Assembly: GCA_018648445.1 (NCBI GenBank) | Contig: JABGRG010000009.1 | Span: 3,740-67,739 of the forward strand | Direction: 5' to 3' | Source: Rhodospirillales bacterium | GTDB lineage: Bacteria; Pseudomonadota; Alphaproteobacteria; Rhodospirillales_A; JACZKS01 | DNA length: 64,000 nucleotides | Shown: piece after piece, positions 51,769 to 60,137 of the stretch | How the letters are laid out: every line of letters starts with the position of its first letter | How positions within the stretch are numbered: position 1 is the stretch's first letter | Notes under the pieces: generated by a model | Seen by the model: the letters and a program-made list of their open reading frames with translations, nothing else | The model's database searches: none | What the model was told of the DNA's origin: nothing | Made by a program: the position numbers and the translations under genes

Positions 51769-53040
51769 CTACTCGATCAGGATAATCCGGAAGTCGTTGA
51801 CGTTGGTCAGGGTGGGGCCGGTCATCACCAGGTCGCCGATGCCCGCAAAATACGTGTAGGCGTCGTTGTTGTCGAGGTGATCGAGCGGCTTCAAGCCTTT
51901 GGCGCGGGCGCGTTCCAGGGTGTCGGGCGTAATCAGCGCTCCGGCGTTGTCTTCCATGCCGTCGATGCCGTCGGTGTCGCACGAAAGGGCGGAGACGCCT
52001 TCGAGGCCCTGCAGGTCGAAGGCCAGCGAGAGCAGGAATTCGGCGTTGCGCCCGCCCCGCCCCTTGCCCTTGACCGTCACGGTCGTTTCGCCGCCCGACA
52101 GGATGGCGACGGGTGTGGGCCACGGGTTGCCGTTGGCTTTGACGTGGCGCGCGATGCCGCCGAACACCTTGGCCGCTTCGCTGGCTTCGCCGGTAATGCT
52201 GTCGCCCAGCACGGCGGCGTTGATGCCCTGGGATTTCAGGTACGTTTCGGCGGCGCGAAGGCTATCCAGGCTGGTCGAGATGACGTTGTTTTCGACGCGG
52301 GCGAAAATGGGGTCGCCGGGCTTGGGCGTCTCGCCGATGTCACCTGCGAGGCCGCTTTCCAGATGCTTGCGCGGGGCCTCCGCAAGGTCCACCTCGTAGC
52401 GCGCGGCAATAGCCAGCGCGTCGGCATAGGTGCTGGGATCGGGAGCGCAGGGGCCGGAGCCGATATGGGTCGGGTCGTCGCCGGTGACGTCCGAAATGAT
52501 CAGGGCTTTGATGCGCGCCTTGCACACCGCCGCCAGCCTTCCGCCCTGGCTGGCCGACAGGTGTTTGCGCACCACGTTCATTTCCTGGATGTTGGCGCCG
52601 CATTTGAGAAGCGACTTGTTGACCGCCTGCAGGTCATCGGGCGTCAGGCCGGGCGCGGGCAGGGTCATCAGGGCCGAGCCGCCGCCGCTCATGAGGCACA
52701 GCAGAAGGTCATCGGGGTCAAGCTCGCCCGCTTCGGCCAGAATGCGCCGGGCAGACGCCTCGCCCGCTTCGTCAGGGACCGGGTGCCCGGCTTCGACCAC
52801 GTCGATGCGCTTCGTTTCGACGCTGTGCTGGTAGCGGGTGATGACAACGCCGGACAACGGCTTGTCGGCGGGCCAGGCATCCTCGACGGCACGCGCCATG
52901 GCGCCGCCCGCTTTGCCCGCACCAACCACCAGCGTGCGCCCCTTGGGCGGCTCGGGCAGGTGCTTGGGCACGATGGTGGCGGGATCAGCGGCAGCCAGCG
53001 CGGCCTTGAACGAAGCGACGAGAAGGTCTTTGGAATTCAT
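51769..53040 (-). CDS. Glycerate 2-kinase (GckA/TtuD family)
   Basis: 423 residues from ATG at 53040 (GGGGGACC upstream). Members transfer phosphate from ATP to glycerate at O2. Signatures: VGAGKAGGAMARAVEDAW, LCLMSGGGSALMTLPAPGLT, NVVRKHLSASQGGRLA, SDVTGDDPTHIGSGPCAPDPSTY and the MOFRL domain ILSGGETTVTVKGKGRGGRNAEFLLSLA, SCDTDGIDGMEDNAGA. It links glyoxylate or tartronate pathways to glycolysis. tRNA-Gly lies 38 bp upstream on the same strand. Confidence 0.92.
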   Translation of the reverse strand: MNSKDLLVASFKAALAAADPATIVPKHLPEPPKGRTLVVGAGKAGGAMARAVEDAWPADKPLSGVVITRYQHSVETKRIDVVEAGHPVPDEAGEASARRILAEAGELDPDDLLLCLMSGGGSALMTLPAPGLTPDDLQAVNKSLLKCGANIQEMNVVRKHLSASQGGRLAAVCKARIKALIISDVTGDDPTHIGSGPCAPDPSTYADALAIAARYEVDLAEAPRKHLESGLAGDIGETPKPGDPIFARVENNVISTSLDSLRAAETYLKSQGINAAVLGDSITGEASEAAKVFGGIARHVKANGNPWPTPVAILSGGETTVTVKGKGRGGRNAEFLLSLAFDLQGLEGVSALSCDTDGIDGMEDNAGALITPDTLERARAKGLKPLDHLDNNDAYTYFAGIGDLVMTGPTLTNVNDFRIILIE

Positions 53041-53078
53041 GCTTGGTCCCCCGAGGAAAAGCACCTGACGAAAAGGGC

Positions 53079-53152
53079 TGGAGCGGGTGAGGGGAATCGA
53101 ACCCCCGTATGCAGCTTGGGAAGCTGCTGTTCTACCATTGAACTACACCCGC
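53079..53152 (-). tRNA. tRNA-Gly (CCC anticodon)
   Basis: 74 bases with encoded CCA. Acceptor GCGGGTG/CACCCGC, discriminator T, D arm GTTCAATGGTAGAAC, anticodon stem GCAGC/GCTGC with loop TTCCCAA (anticodon CCC at 53120-53118), and T arm GGGGGTTCGATTCCCC. It closely resembles E. coli glyU. Confidence 0.95.
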
Positions 53153-53324
53153 ACGCCTGCGCCTGAGAGCCAATTGTATAGGGGATCGGCCCAAGGCGCG
53201 CAACCCTTGGCCAACCCTAGTGACACCCCCGGGGGCAACCACACGAAAATTTCATTTGCGCTGGCCGGACGGCTGCGTAAATAAAGGGGCAGGGGAAAAT
53301 TCAAGAGAGGATCATTCGTCACCC

Positions 53325-54284
53325 ATGGCGACCGCAGACCTGCTTCAACAACCGATCATAGACCCGCGCAAGTTCCGCGACCCCGACGTGACCGCCAACG
53401 GCGAGGAACGCGCCGTGGTCGCGCTGACACGGCTGCGCACTCTGTGGTTCAACACCGGCAGTCTGTGCAACATCACGTGCCGCAACTGCTATATGGATTC
53501 CAACCCTAAAAACGATGCGCTGGCCTATATCAGCGAAGACGACGTGCGGCCGTATCTCGACGAGATCGTCCTCACGCAAGCCCCGGTCGAGGAAATTGCC
53601 TTCACCGGCGGCGAGCCCTTCATGAATTCCCGCCTGCCGCAAATATTGGAACTGTGCATGGAGCGCGGTTTTCGCACGCTGGTTCTGTCCAACGCCATGA
53701 AGCCCATGTTCCACAAGCGCGCCCAGTTGGCGGGTTTGCGGGAAAGGTTCGGCGATGCCTTGACGATCCGCGTTTCCATGGATCATTTCGACCCGGCCAA
53801 GCACGAAGCGGTGCGTGGCCCGGGAACCTGGGCGCCCATGCTGGACGGCCTGAAATGGCTGGCCGCAAACGGGTTCAAAATCGCGCTCGCCGGGCGGACC
53901 TGCTGGAGCGAGAGCGAGGATGCGGCTCGCCAGGGCTATGCCCGCGTTTTCGCCGAACACGCCATTCCCGTTGATGCAGCCGACCCAGCCGTCTTGGTGC
54001 TGTTTCCCGAAATGGACGCCTCCGTCGATGTTCCCGAAATCACCGTCAAATGCTGGGACATTCTGGGGGTCGCACCCGAAACCATGATGTGCGCCACGTC
54101 GCGCATGGTGGTCAAACGCAAAGGCGAGCCGCGCCCGGTGGTCGTGCCGTGTACGCTTCTTCCCTATGACGCCGAGTTTGAAATGGGCGAGACGTTGACG
54201 GATTCCGGCAAGGTGGTAAAGCTGAACCATCCCCACTGCGCGCGCTTCTGCGTTCTGGGCGGGGCGTCTTGCAGCGCTGAATAG
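53325..54284 (+). CDS. Radical SAM protein of unknown substrate
   Basis: 319 residues from ATG at 53325. TGSLCNITCRNCYMDSNPKND has the CxxxCxxC motif; EEIAFTGGEPFMN is the GGE SAM-binding motif; SMDHFDPAKHEAVRGPGTW follows. Four cysteines lie at the C-terminus (HPHCARFCVLGGASC), suggesting an auxiliary cluster. I recall this as a widely conserved but uncharacterised radical SAM family. It stands alone between tRNA-Gly and an OmpA lipoprotein gene; no peptide precursor is evident. Confidence 0.85.
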   Translation: MATADLLQQPIIDPRKFRDPDVTANGEERAVVALTRLRTLWFNTGSLCNITCRNCYMDSNPKNDALAYISEDDVRPYLDEIVLTQAPVEEIAFTGGEPFMNSRLPQILELCMERGFRTLVLSNAMKPMFHKRAQLAGLRERFGDALTIRVSMDHFDPAKHEAVRGPGTWAPMLDGLKWLAANGFKIALAGRTCWSESEDAARQGYARVFAEHAIPVDAADPAVLVLFPEMDASVDVPEITVKCWDILGVAPETMMCATSRMVVKRKGEPRPVVVPCTLLPYDAEFEMGETLTDSGKVVKLNHPHCARFCVLGGASCSAE

Positions 54285-54406
54285 GCGCTCCCTTTCGCGC
54301 CCTCAAATTACCCTCAGTTTGCCTCATTCCCGCCTTATGGCGGCACACGGCAGCCACAGTCGGCCGCTAGATTTCTCCTGACATTGATAACAGGGGATGC
54401 CCCGCC

Positions 54407-55321
54407 ATGCGTATTTTGATCCTTGGAACATTTCTTCTGGCCGAAGCCGCCGCGGCCGTTTTCCTGACCGGTTGTGGCGCCGGTTTCGACTACAAGGCCC
54501 TGCGCGCCATGCAAACCGAGGGCGACGGCTTCGAAACCGCCCTGGCCCGCGGCTACAAGGAATTCGCCCTGTTTGAAAGCAACGAAATGCGCGATTGGCC
54601 CGACGCCGCCCATTTCGGTGAAAAGGCGATAGCTGCCGCCAATGGCGCAAAGGTCGGGCCCGAACCTCTCAAGCAATGGTCGCTGCCCCGTGAACGCATC
54701 GGCGAGATGACGGCGGCTCGCGCCCGCCTGACCAAGGCCCTTGATCAAGGCGCGGGGCATCAGTGGCCGGAAACGGCAGCTCTGGCGCAAATCCAGTTCG
54801 ATTGCTGGGTCGAGCAACAGGAAGAAAACTGGCAGACCGAACACATTGCTCAATGCCGCGACGGCTATTTCGCCGCCATGGATGAAATCGACCGGGCTAT
54901 CGCGGTCTCCAGGGCGAATTCCGGCAGTACGGCAATTCCCGCCGTGGCCGTAAAGGGTGACGCCGCCGTCGATCAGCCAAAGTCCTTCACCATTCATTTC
55001 GACTTTGACAGCGCGGACCTGAAATTCGACGCGACCGAAGCCCTCAACGCAATCGCCGAAACCGCCGATCTTGGAAAAGACGTTCGCGTCGTCATCAGCG
55101 GGCACACCGATCTGGCCGGTCCCGATCCCTTCAACGACCGCCTCTCGCGCCGCCGGGCCGAGGCCGTAAGCGGTGCGCTGGTGGCACGCGGGATTTCATC
55201 CGATCACATTTCGGTGACGGCGCACGGCGAGCGTCGCCCCAGGATCACGACCCCCAACGGCGTACGCGAGGCACGCAACCGCCGGGTCGAAATTACCGTA
55301 GGCCCCGCTCCCGCACTTTAG
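54407..55321 (+). CDS. OmpA-family lipoprotein
   Basis: 304 residues. A signal peptide ending in FLTGC places lipid on Cys24. An alpha-helical central region (residues about 30-180, many Ala/Glu) precedes the OmpA C-terminal domain at about 190-300: FTIHFDFDSADLKFDATEAL, VVISGHTDLAGPDPFNDRLSRRRAEAV and HGERRPRITTPNGVREARNRRVEI. This domain binds peptidoglycan through Asp and Arg residues in that segment. It probably ties the outer membrane to the wall. A strong terminator follows 42 bp after its stop. Confidence 0.9.
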   Translation: MRILILGTFLLAEAAAAVFLTGCGAGFDYKALRAMQTEGDGFETALARGYKEFALFESNEMRDWPDAAHFGEKAIAAANGAKVGPEPLKQWSLPRERIGEMTAARARLTKALDQGAGHQWPETAALAQIQFDCWVEQQEENWQTEHIAQCRDGYFAAMDEIDRAIAVSRANSGSTAIPAVAVKGDAAVDQPKSFTIHFDFDSADLKFDATEALNAIAETADLGKDVRVVISGHTDLAGPDPFNDRLSRRRAEAVSGALVARGISSDHISVTAHGERRPRITTPNGVREARNRRVEITVGPAPAL

Positions 55322-55362
55322 AACCATCATTCTCCTCCCTGCCCAACCCCACTCCGCACCTA

Positions 55363-55403
55363 GGGCGAGAACGGTTTCAAAACCGATCTCGCCCGCTTTT
55401 TTT
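55363..55403 (+). terminator. Rho-independent terminator after the OmpA lipoprotein gene
   Basis: GGGCGAGAACGGTTT (55363-55377) pairs with AAACCGATCTCGCCC (one A/A mismatch), followed by GC and seven T. It separates this gene from apaG. Confidence 0.85.
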
Positions 55404-55480
55404 CATCGACGGCTCGGGACCGCTGGAAACGCGCCCCGCCAATCCCACATATAAGGCGATTCAAGTTTGGAGGTGCGGTC

Positions 55481-55873
55481 ATGTACGAACAGACGACGCA
55501 AGGAATATGCGTATCGGTGCAGCCGTCGTTTATGGAAACCCATTCGGCGCCGGAGGACGGACGCTTCGTGTGGGCATACAGCATTCGCATTGAAAACAAG
55601 GGGCGCCAAACCGTGCGCCTGATGACGCGCCATTGGGAGATCACCGATGCCCGCGGCGAAACTCACGAAGTAGACGGCGACGGCGTCATTGGCGAGCAAC
55701 CCGTCATCGATCCCGGCAACAGCTTCGAATACACATCGGGCGCGCCGTTGGCGACGCCTTCGGGCTTCATGGTCGGGTCCTATCGCATGGAAACCGATAC
55801 CGGCGAGTCCATTGACGTGGCCATTCCCGCCTTTTCGCTGGATAGCCCGTATCTCAACACGCCGATCCACTGA
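55481..55873 (+). CDS. apaG: ApaG domain protein
   Basis: 130 residues, the usual length of ApaG (about 125). Fibronectin-III-like fold: GICVSVQPSFMETHSAPEDGRFVWAYSIRIENKG, VRLMTRHWEITDARGETHEVDGDGVIGEQPVIDPGNSFEYTSG and SGFMVGSYRMETDTGESIDVAIPAFSLD. In enterobacteria it is linked to Co/Mg resistance and ApaH; its biochemical role is not clear. Followed 75 bp later by folE. Confidence 0.95.
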   Translation: MYEQTTQGICVSVQPSFMETHSAPEDGRFVWAYSIRIENKGRQTVRLMTRHWEITDARGETHEVDGDGVIGEQPVIDPGNSFEYTSGAPLATPSGFMVGSYRMETDTGESIDVAIPAFSLDSPYLNTPIH

Positions 55874-55948
55874 TATCCCCGGCAACGAAATTAGGTTATG
55901 TATTAATCAGGCGCTTCGGCGCGTCAAATCAAGGAAGTGGAATTACCC

Positions 55949-56596
55949 GTGGACACATCGAAACCACTCAGTCTGGTCGCCGACGAAGATCGTCTGGCGA
56001 ACGAAAAACCCAGCCGAGAAGAGGCTGAAAAGGCCGTGCGCACGCTTATTCGCTGGGCCGGGGACAACCCCAACCGCGAGGGACTTCTGGACACGCCATC
56101 ACGCGTCGTCACCGCCTATGAGGAATGGTTCGCGGGCTACGACGCGGATCCCATTGAAATTCTAAAGCGCACCTTCGAGGAAACCGACGGATACGACGAT
56201 ATGGTCCTGCTCAAGGACATTCGTTTTGAATCCCATTGCGAACACCATATCGCGGCGATTATTGGCAAGGCGCACATTGCCTATATTCCGGACCACCGGG
56301 TGGTCGGCATCAGCAAGTTGGCGCGACTCATTGAGGTTTATGCGAAGCGCCTCCAAATCCAGGAAAAGATGACCGCCCAGATCGCCAACGCGATCAACGA
56401 TATCCTCCAGCCCAAAGGCGTCGCCGTGGTCATCGAGGCGGCACACCAATGCATGACGACACGCGGCGTCCGGAAATCGGGCGTGTCAATGGTGACCAGC
56501 CGCATGTTGGGGGACTTCCGCGACAATCCAGCGACCCGGCGTGAATTCCTGGCCATGATCGGTTCCCCGGCATCCGGCGACGTTTCGTTCGTCTGA
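55949..56596 (+). CDS. folE: GTP cyclohydrolase I
   Basis: 215 residues from GTG at 55949, which lies 10 bases after AAGGAA; GTG at 55937 also stays in frame but sits right on the AAGGAA. ERDRLA...[52 protein letters not shown] and [14 protein letters not shown] carry the zinc-binding Cys/His residues and active-site His. It converts GTP to dihydroneopterin triphosphate for folate. A stretch of 115 bp separates it from trkH. Confidence 0.95.
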   Translation: MDTSKPLSLVADEDRLANEKPSREEAEKAVRTLIRWAGDNPNREGLLDTPSRVVTAYEEWFAGYDADPIEILKRTFEETDGYDDMVLLKDIRFESHCEHHIAAIIGKAHIAYIPDHRVVGISKLARLIEVYAKRLQIQEKMTAQIANAINDILQPKGVAVVIEAAHQCMTTRGVRKSGVSMVTSRMLGDFRDNPATRREFLAMIGSPASGDVSFV

Positions 56597-56711
56597 GGAA
56601 AAAAACCCGTCGGCGTCACCGGTGTATTGGTGCGCCCCCTTGACCGCGAGCGATCAACCCGCTTAAGTGTGCCGCGCTCTGAATTTCGAGGGAGTCGGGA
56701 AACCCCGCCAG

Positions 56712-58163
56712 ATGATCGATTTCCGGCCCGTGCTGTTTATTGTCGGAATGCTGCTGTCCGTGCTGGCCATTGCCATGTGCATTCCGGCGGTCGTTGACCT
56801 GTCGGTCGGCAGTCCCGATTGGCAGGTATTTGGGACTTCCGCGGGGTTGACGCTTTTCGTCGGCGTCGCCCTGGTGCTGACCAACCGGACATCCGACATT
56901 CGTATTTCGCCGCGCCAAGCCTTCGCCATGACGACCCTTAGCTGGATCGTACTGACGATTTTTGCCGCCTTGCCGCTGAAGTTCTCGGAATTGAACCTGA
57001 GCTATACCGACGCCTTTTTCGAGGCCATGTCGGGGATCACGACAACCGGTTCGACCATAATCGTCGGGCTTGATCATGCGCCGCCGGGCCTTTTGTTGTG
57101 GCGCGCGATGTTGCAATGGCTGGGCGGCATCGGAATCGTCGTCATGGCGATTGTCGTTTTGCCGTGGTTGCGGGTCGGCGGAATGCAATTGTTCCGCATG
57201 GATACGTCTTCCGACACGTCGGAAAAGGCCCTGCCGCGTGCAGGCCAGATCGCGGTCGCCACGGCGCTTATTTATCTTGGTCTGTCCGTGGCTTGGGCCG
57301 TCATGTACTGGGCCGCCGGAATGAGCCCCTTCGAGGCGATCTCCCATACCATGACCACCATCGCGACCGGAGGTTTTTCGACCTCGGACGGCTCCGTCGG
57401 ACATTTCGACAGCGCCACCATCGACGCCATCGCGACGGTCGGAATGTTGGTCGGCGGACTTCCCTTCGTCCTTTATCTGCGCACCGTACAGGGGCACAAG
57501 TCAGCACTTTTCGTCGACACGCAGGTCCGAATTTTTCTGGCACTAGTGGTTATTCTTACCCTTATTGGCACCGGATTTTTGTGGCTGGAAAACGGCTTGG
57601 AGCCGCTGACGGCGTTGAGGTACGCTTCCTTCAATCTGGTTTCCATTGTTACCGGCACCGGGTACGCGACGGATGACTATTACCGCTGGGGACCGTTCGC
57701 CGTTCCGCTGTTCTTCATGATAATGTTCATCGGTGGTTGCGCGGGTTCGACAACCTGCGGAATCAAGATTTTCCGATTTCAGGTGCTGTATGCGTCGGCG
57801 CGAACCCAGTTACGGCGGCTATTCCAGCCGCACGGCGTATTCATCCCATACTATAACCGCCGCCCCATCCCGAACGACGTCATCGATTCGGTGCTAAGTT
57901 TCTTCTACATCTTCATCCTGTGTTTCGGATTGCTGGCCATCGGGCTGGGCATGTTGGGGCTGGATTTCCTCACAGCCATTTCTGGCGCGGCCACGGCGAT
58001 TTGCAACGTCGGCCCGGCCCTGGGCGACATCATCGGTCCCGCTGGCAATTTCTCGACCCTTCCCGACGCCGCCAAATGGATGTTGGCCGCCGGGATGCTG
58101 TTGGGACGGCTCGAGTTGTTCACGGTAATCGTTCTGTTCAGCCGTTATTTCTGGCGAGGTTGA
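56712..58163 (+). CDS. trkH: Trk-type potassium transporter membrane subunit
   Basis: 483 residues from ATG at 56712, the same length as E. coli TrkH. Ten or so membrane spans with the four pore loops of the K+ filter: TGSTIIVGLDH, TMTTIATGGFSTSDG, SIVTGTGYATDD and ATAICNVGPALGD, each with a Gly at the selectivity position. It takes up K+ into the cell, gated by TrkA, which is not in the window. A GTG further upstream gives a longer form with no support. Confidence 0.93.
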   Translation: MIDFRPVLFIVGMLLSVLAIAMCIPAVVDLSVGSPDWQVFGTSAGLTLFVGVALVLTNRTSDIRISPRQAFAMTTLSWIVLTIFAALPLKFSELNLSYTDAFFEAMSGITTTGSTIIVGLDHAPPGLLLWRAMLQWLGGIGIVVMAIVVLPWLRVGGMQLFRMDTSSDTSEKALPRAGQIAVATALIYLGLSVAWAVMYWAAGMSPFEAISHTMTTIATGGFSTSDGSVGHFDSATIDAIATVGMLVGGLPFVLYLRTVQGHKSALFVDTQVRIFLALVVILTLIGTGFLWLENGLEPLTALRYASFNLVSIVTGTGYATDDYYRWGPFAVPLFFMIMFIGGCAGSTTCGIKIFRFQVLYASARTQLRRLFQPHGVFIPYYNRRPIPNDVIDSVLSFFYIFILCFGLLAIGLGMLGLDFLTAISGAATAICNVGPALGDIIGPAGNFSTLPDAAKWMLAAGMLLGRLELFTVIVLFSRYFWRG

Positions 58164-58412
58164 CGCTCACGACCCGCAAATTCATCCAGTCGAAATTTCT
58201 CCTAATACCCAGAATCTCTTTATTGATATATTTTTCTTTGTTGCTATTTTCTCCGTCAAGAAACCGCGCCGAGAAAGAACTCGGCTCACCATGCTTGGTC
58301 TCTGCGACCGTGCCGCTAGCGTCGTGGTGCGTTGAACGGCGCAAGAAGGTGTTTTGCGCGTTTTTGCATGAAATCTAAAGAGTGGCCCGATTAACCCGAC
58401 AATCCGGGCAAT

Positions 58413-58428
58413 CGGCACGATATTTGCA
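58413..58428 (+). promoter_or_regulatory. Sigma-54-type (-24/-12) promoter before Sel1-repeat gene 1
   Basis: CGGCACGATATTTGCA matches the RpoN consensus TGGCACG-N4-TTGCA at every fixed position but the first base, with GG and GC exactly 10 bases apart. Transcription would begin near 58439, about 40 bases before the ATG at 58480. Confidence 0.65.
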
Positions 58429-58446
58429 CCGTCGGTTAGCCGACGG
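58429..58446 (+). other. Perfect hairpin at the predicted 5' end of the Sel1-repeat transcript
   Basis: CCGTCGG (58429-58435) and CCGACGG (58440-58446) pair without mismatch around TTAG, directly downstream of the -12 element. It could bind a regulator as DNA, or stabilise the mRNA 5' end if transcription starts upstream of it. Confidence 0.5.
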
Positions 58447-58479
58447 CCGGTTTTCGGATTTTGCGGCACGGAGCGACTG

Positions 58480-59067
58480 ATGTTTCGACTTCTTCTTGGC
58501 TCGTTGATTTTCCTGATGTTGGCCTATCCGGCTTCGGCCGACTATTCGGCCGGGGCTTCAGCCTACAGCGACGGCGATTACAAAACCGCACAACGCGAAT
58601 ACCTTGCCAGCGCCAAGGACGGAGATCAGCGGTCTCAATTTGGTTTGGCCGTGATGTATCACACCGGCAGGGGTGTTACGAAAGACTATACGAAGGCCAG
58701 AGGGTGGTACATCAAAGCCGCTGAACAGGGTTATGCAAAGGCGCAAAACAACCTTGGCATCATGTACCGCCGCGGCCAAGGCGTCGAACGCAATCCACGT
58801 GAGGCGTTTTCCTGGATATGGCTGGCATCCATGCAAGGATATGCTCGCGCTGAAATGAACCTCGCCGAAATGTACCTGCGGGGCGAGGGCATCGCCAAAG
58901 ACCCGGCCCTGGCCTACGCGTGGCTGGAATTCGCGGTGACGGATTTGCCCGGGAAAAGCCGCGACAAGGCGGAAAACAAACGAAACGAGATCGCCAACGA
59001 ACTTTCAGAAGATGAAATTCTGCGCGCCAAGCGCATGGCCAAGGGCCTACGGAACGCGCGCGAATAA
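58480..59067 (+). CDS. Secreted Sel1-repeat protein 1
   Basis: 195 residues. Signal peptide MFRLLLGSLIFLMLAYPASA, then SLR (TPR-like) repeats: YSDGDYKTAQREYLASAKDG, SQFGLAVMYHTGRGVTKDYTKARGWYIKAAEQG, AQNNLGIMYRRGQGVERNPREAFSWIWLAS and AEMNLAEMYLRGEGIAKDPALAYAWLEFA. The C-terminus (EDEILRAKRMAKGL) matches its neighbour. It probably acts in the periplasm as a protein-protein adaptor. A GGAG precedes the ATG. It is a paralogue of the next gene. Confidence 0.88.
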   Translation: MFRLLLGSLIFLMLAYPASADYSAGASAYSDGDYKTAQREYLASAKDGDQRSQFGLAVMYHTGRGVTKDYTKARGWYIKAAEQGYAKAQNNLGIMYRRGQGVERNPREAFSWIWLASMQGYARAEMNLAEMYLRGEGIAKDPALAYAWLEFAVTDLPGKSRDKAENKRNEIANELSEDEILRAKRMAKGLRNARE

Positions 59068-59082
59068 CACCTTTTCCGATCT

Positions 59083-59098
59083 TGGTCCCCACATTGCA
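59083..59098 (+). promoter_or_regulatory. Sigma-54-like element before Sel1-repeat gene 2
   Basis: TGGTCCCCACATTGCA has the invariant GG and GC 10 bases apart plus the TTGCA end, but matches the centre of the -24 box poorly. It lies 89 bases before the second Sel1 gene's ATG, in the same relation as the stronger element upstream of the first. Confidence 0.45.
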
Positions 59099-59186
59099 AA
59101 AACCGTTTTCATTTGCTTCGCAAAAAGCGAATAGCCATGTGGTTTTGGAGAAACTCGAACGGTCTCAGGCCAAGAAGGAAACCCTT

Positions 59187-59804
59187 ATGAAACCGATTTC
59201 TCGTCTTTTTTCAGCGCGCGGGGTGCTTTCCGTCGCCGCCTTCTTCCTGCTTTTCACGATCTATCCACTATCTGCGGACGCCCAATCATGGATTGAAGCA
59301 TATCGCAATAAGGACTACGAAACCGCGCGCACGAAACTGGAGCCTTTGGCCGAAGAGGGTGATGGCCAGGCCCAGATGGTTTTGGGAATGATCTACCATA
59401 AGGGGCTGGGCGTGGACAAAGATTTTGGCACGGCGGCGTCCTGGTACCGCAAGGCAGCCGATGAAGGAAACACAGCGGCGCAGAGCAATCTGGGAGTCAT
59501 GTACCGTCGTGGAGAGGGAGTCGAGAAAAGCGCCGAAGATGCGTTTTCACTATTCTGGACGGCCGCTGTACTTGGCTATCCGCGAGCCGAGTATAATCTC
59601 TCCGATATGTACCGTAAGGGCGAGGGGGTATCGAAAAACCTGGTGCTGGCCTACGTATGGCTCGAATTCGCTGTTTCCGACCTGCCAAAAAGCGGGCGCC
59701 ACTCAGCGGTCAATCGCCGCGCAGCGATTGTCGGCGAGATGTCCACGGAGGAAGTCATCCGCGCCGAGAGGATGGCCAAAGCCCTTCGTCAGTCCCGCCA
59801 ATAG
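59187..59804 (+). CDS. Secreted Sel1-repeat protein 2
   Basis: 205 residues from ATG at 59187 (AAGGAAA upstream). Signal peptide ending near LSADA-Q. Sel1 repeats: YRNKDYETARTKLEPLAEEG, AQMVLGMIYHKGLGVDKDFGTAASWYRKAADEG, AQSNLGVMYRRGEGVEKSAEDAFSLFWTAA and AEYNLSDMYRKGEGVSKNLVLAYVWLEFA. It shares length, repeat number and end (EEVIRAERMAKALR) with the preceding gene, so the two arose by tandem duplication. The role is unknown. Confidence 0.88.
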   Translation: MKPISRLFSARGVLSVAAFFLLFTIYPLSADAQSWIEAYRNKDYETARTKLEPLAEEGDGQAQMVLGMIYHKGLGVDKDFGTAASWYRKAADEGNTAAQSNLGVMYRRGEGVEKSAEDAFSLFWTAAVLGYPRAEYNLSDMYRKGEGVSKNLVLAYVWLEFAVSDLPKSGRHSAVNRRAAIVGEMSTEEVIRAERMAKALRQSRQ

Positions 59805-60137
59805 GGAATTACCGACGCAATTTCCCCCCCCCCACCGGATATCCAAATTTCCGGTCTATTCCTCGCGCCCGTTCACTCAGATTTGATGCAAGAATATTGT
59901 TGAATGCGTGGGCCGCCGATACCACGTGAACGAGTCAATGCGCCGCTGGATCAATAAGTTCAGACGCACACGGAACAAAAAACATGACGGCCCTTATCTG
60001 GAATGTACTCGTTGTTTGGTGTCTTGGCGCAATTCTGGCCGTGGAATACAGCGCGATCCTTCTGGAACGCGAAAAAGCCTCCGCGGACAGGAATGCCCAC
60101 TCCGGCGTTCGTTCCAACAAGTCTTAATTCCGCCCGA
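59805..60137. other. Intergenic region holding one small membrane-protein frame
   Basis: 333 bases. A run of ten C at 59824-59833 stands out. The only supported gene is the 47-codon frame at 59984-60127. No terminator was recognised between the two converging transcripts. Confidence 0.5.
59984..60127 (+). CDS. Small single-span membrane protein
   Basis: 47 residues from ATG at 59984, too short for usual gene calls. One N-terminal hydrophobic span (MTALIWNVLVVWCLGAILAV) is followed by a polar, basic tail (LLEREKASADRNAHSG). A GGA lies nine bases upstream. The hydrophobic-then-polar design is that of real small membrane proteins; no homology is known to me. Confidence 0.4.
   Translation: MTALIWNVLVVWCLGAILAVEYSAILLEREKASADRNAHSGVRSNKS

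Larger units (their letters stand above)
58164..58479. promoter_or_regulatory. Intergenic region upstream of the first Sel1-repeat gene
   Basis: 316 bases with no supported gene. 58190-58250 is AT-rich. GCCGAG/CTCGGC (58268-58285) forms a small hairpin that may end trkH transcripts. A sigma-54-like element lies at 58413-58428 and a perfect hairpin at 58429-58446, both described separately. Confidence 0.5.

Noticed and set aside
58182..58469. A 95-codon leftward frame upstream of the Sel1 genes
   Set aside because: Composition is not protein-like and it overlaps the sigma-54 element; no ribosome-binding site.
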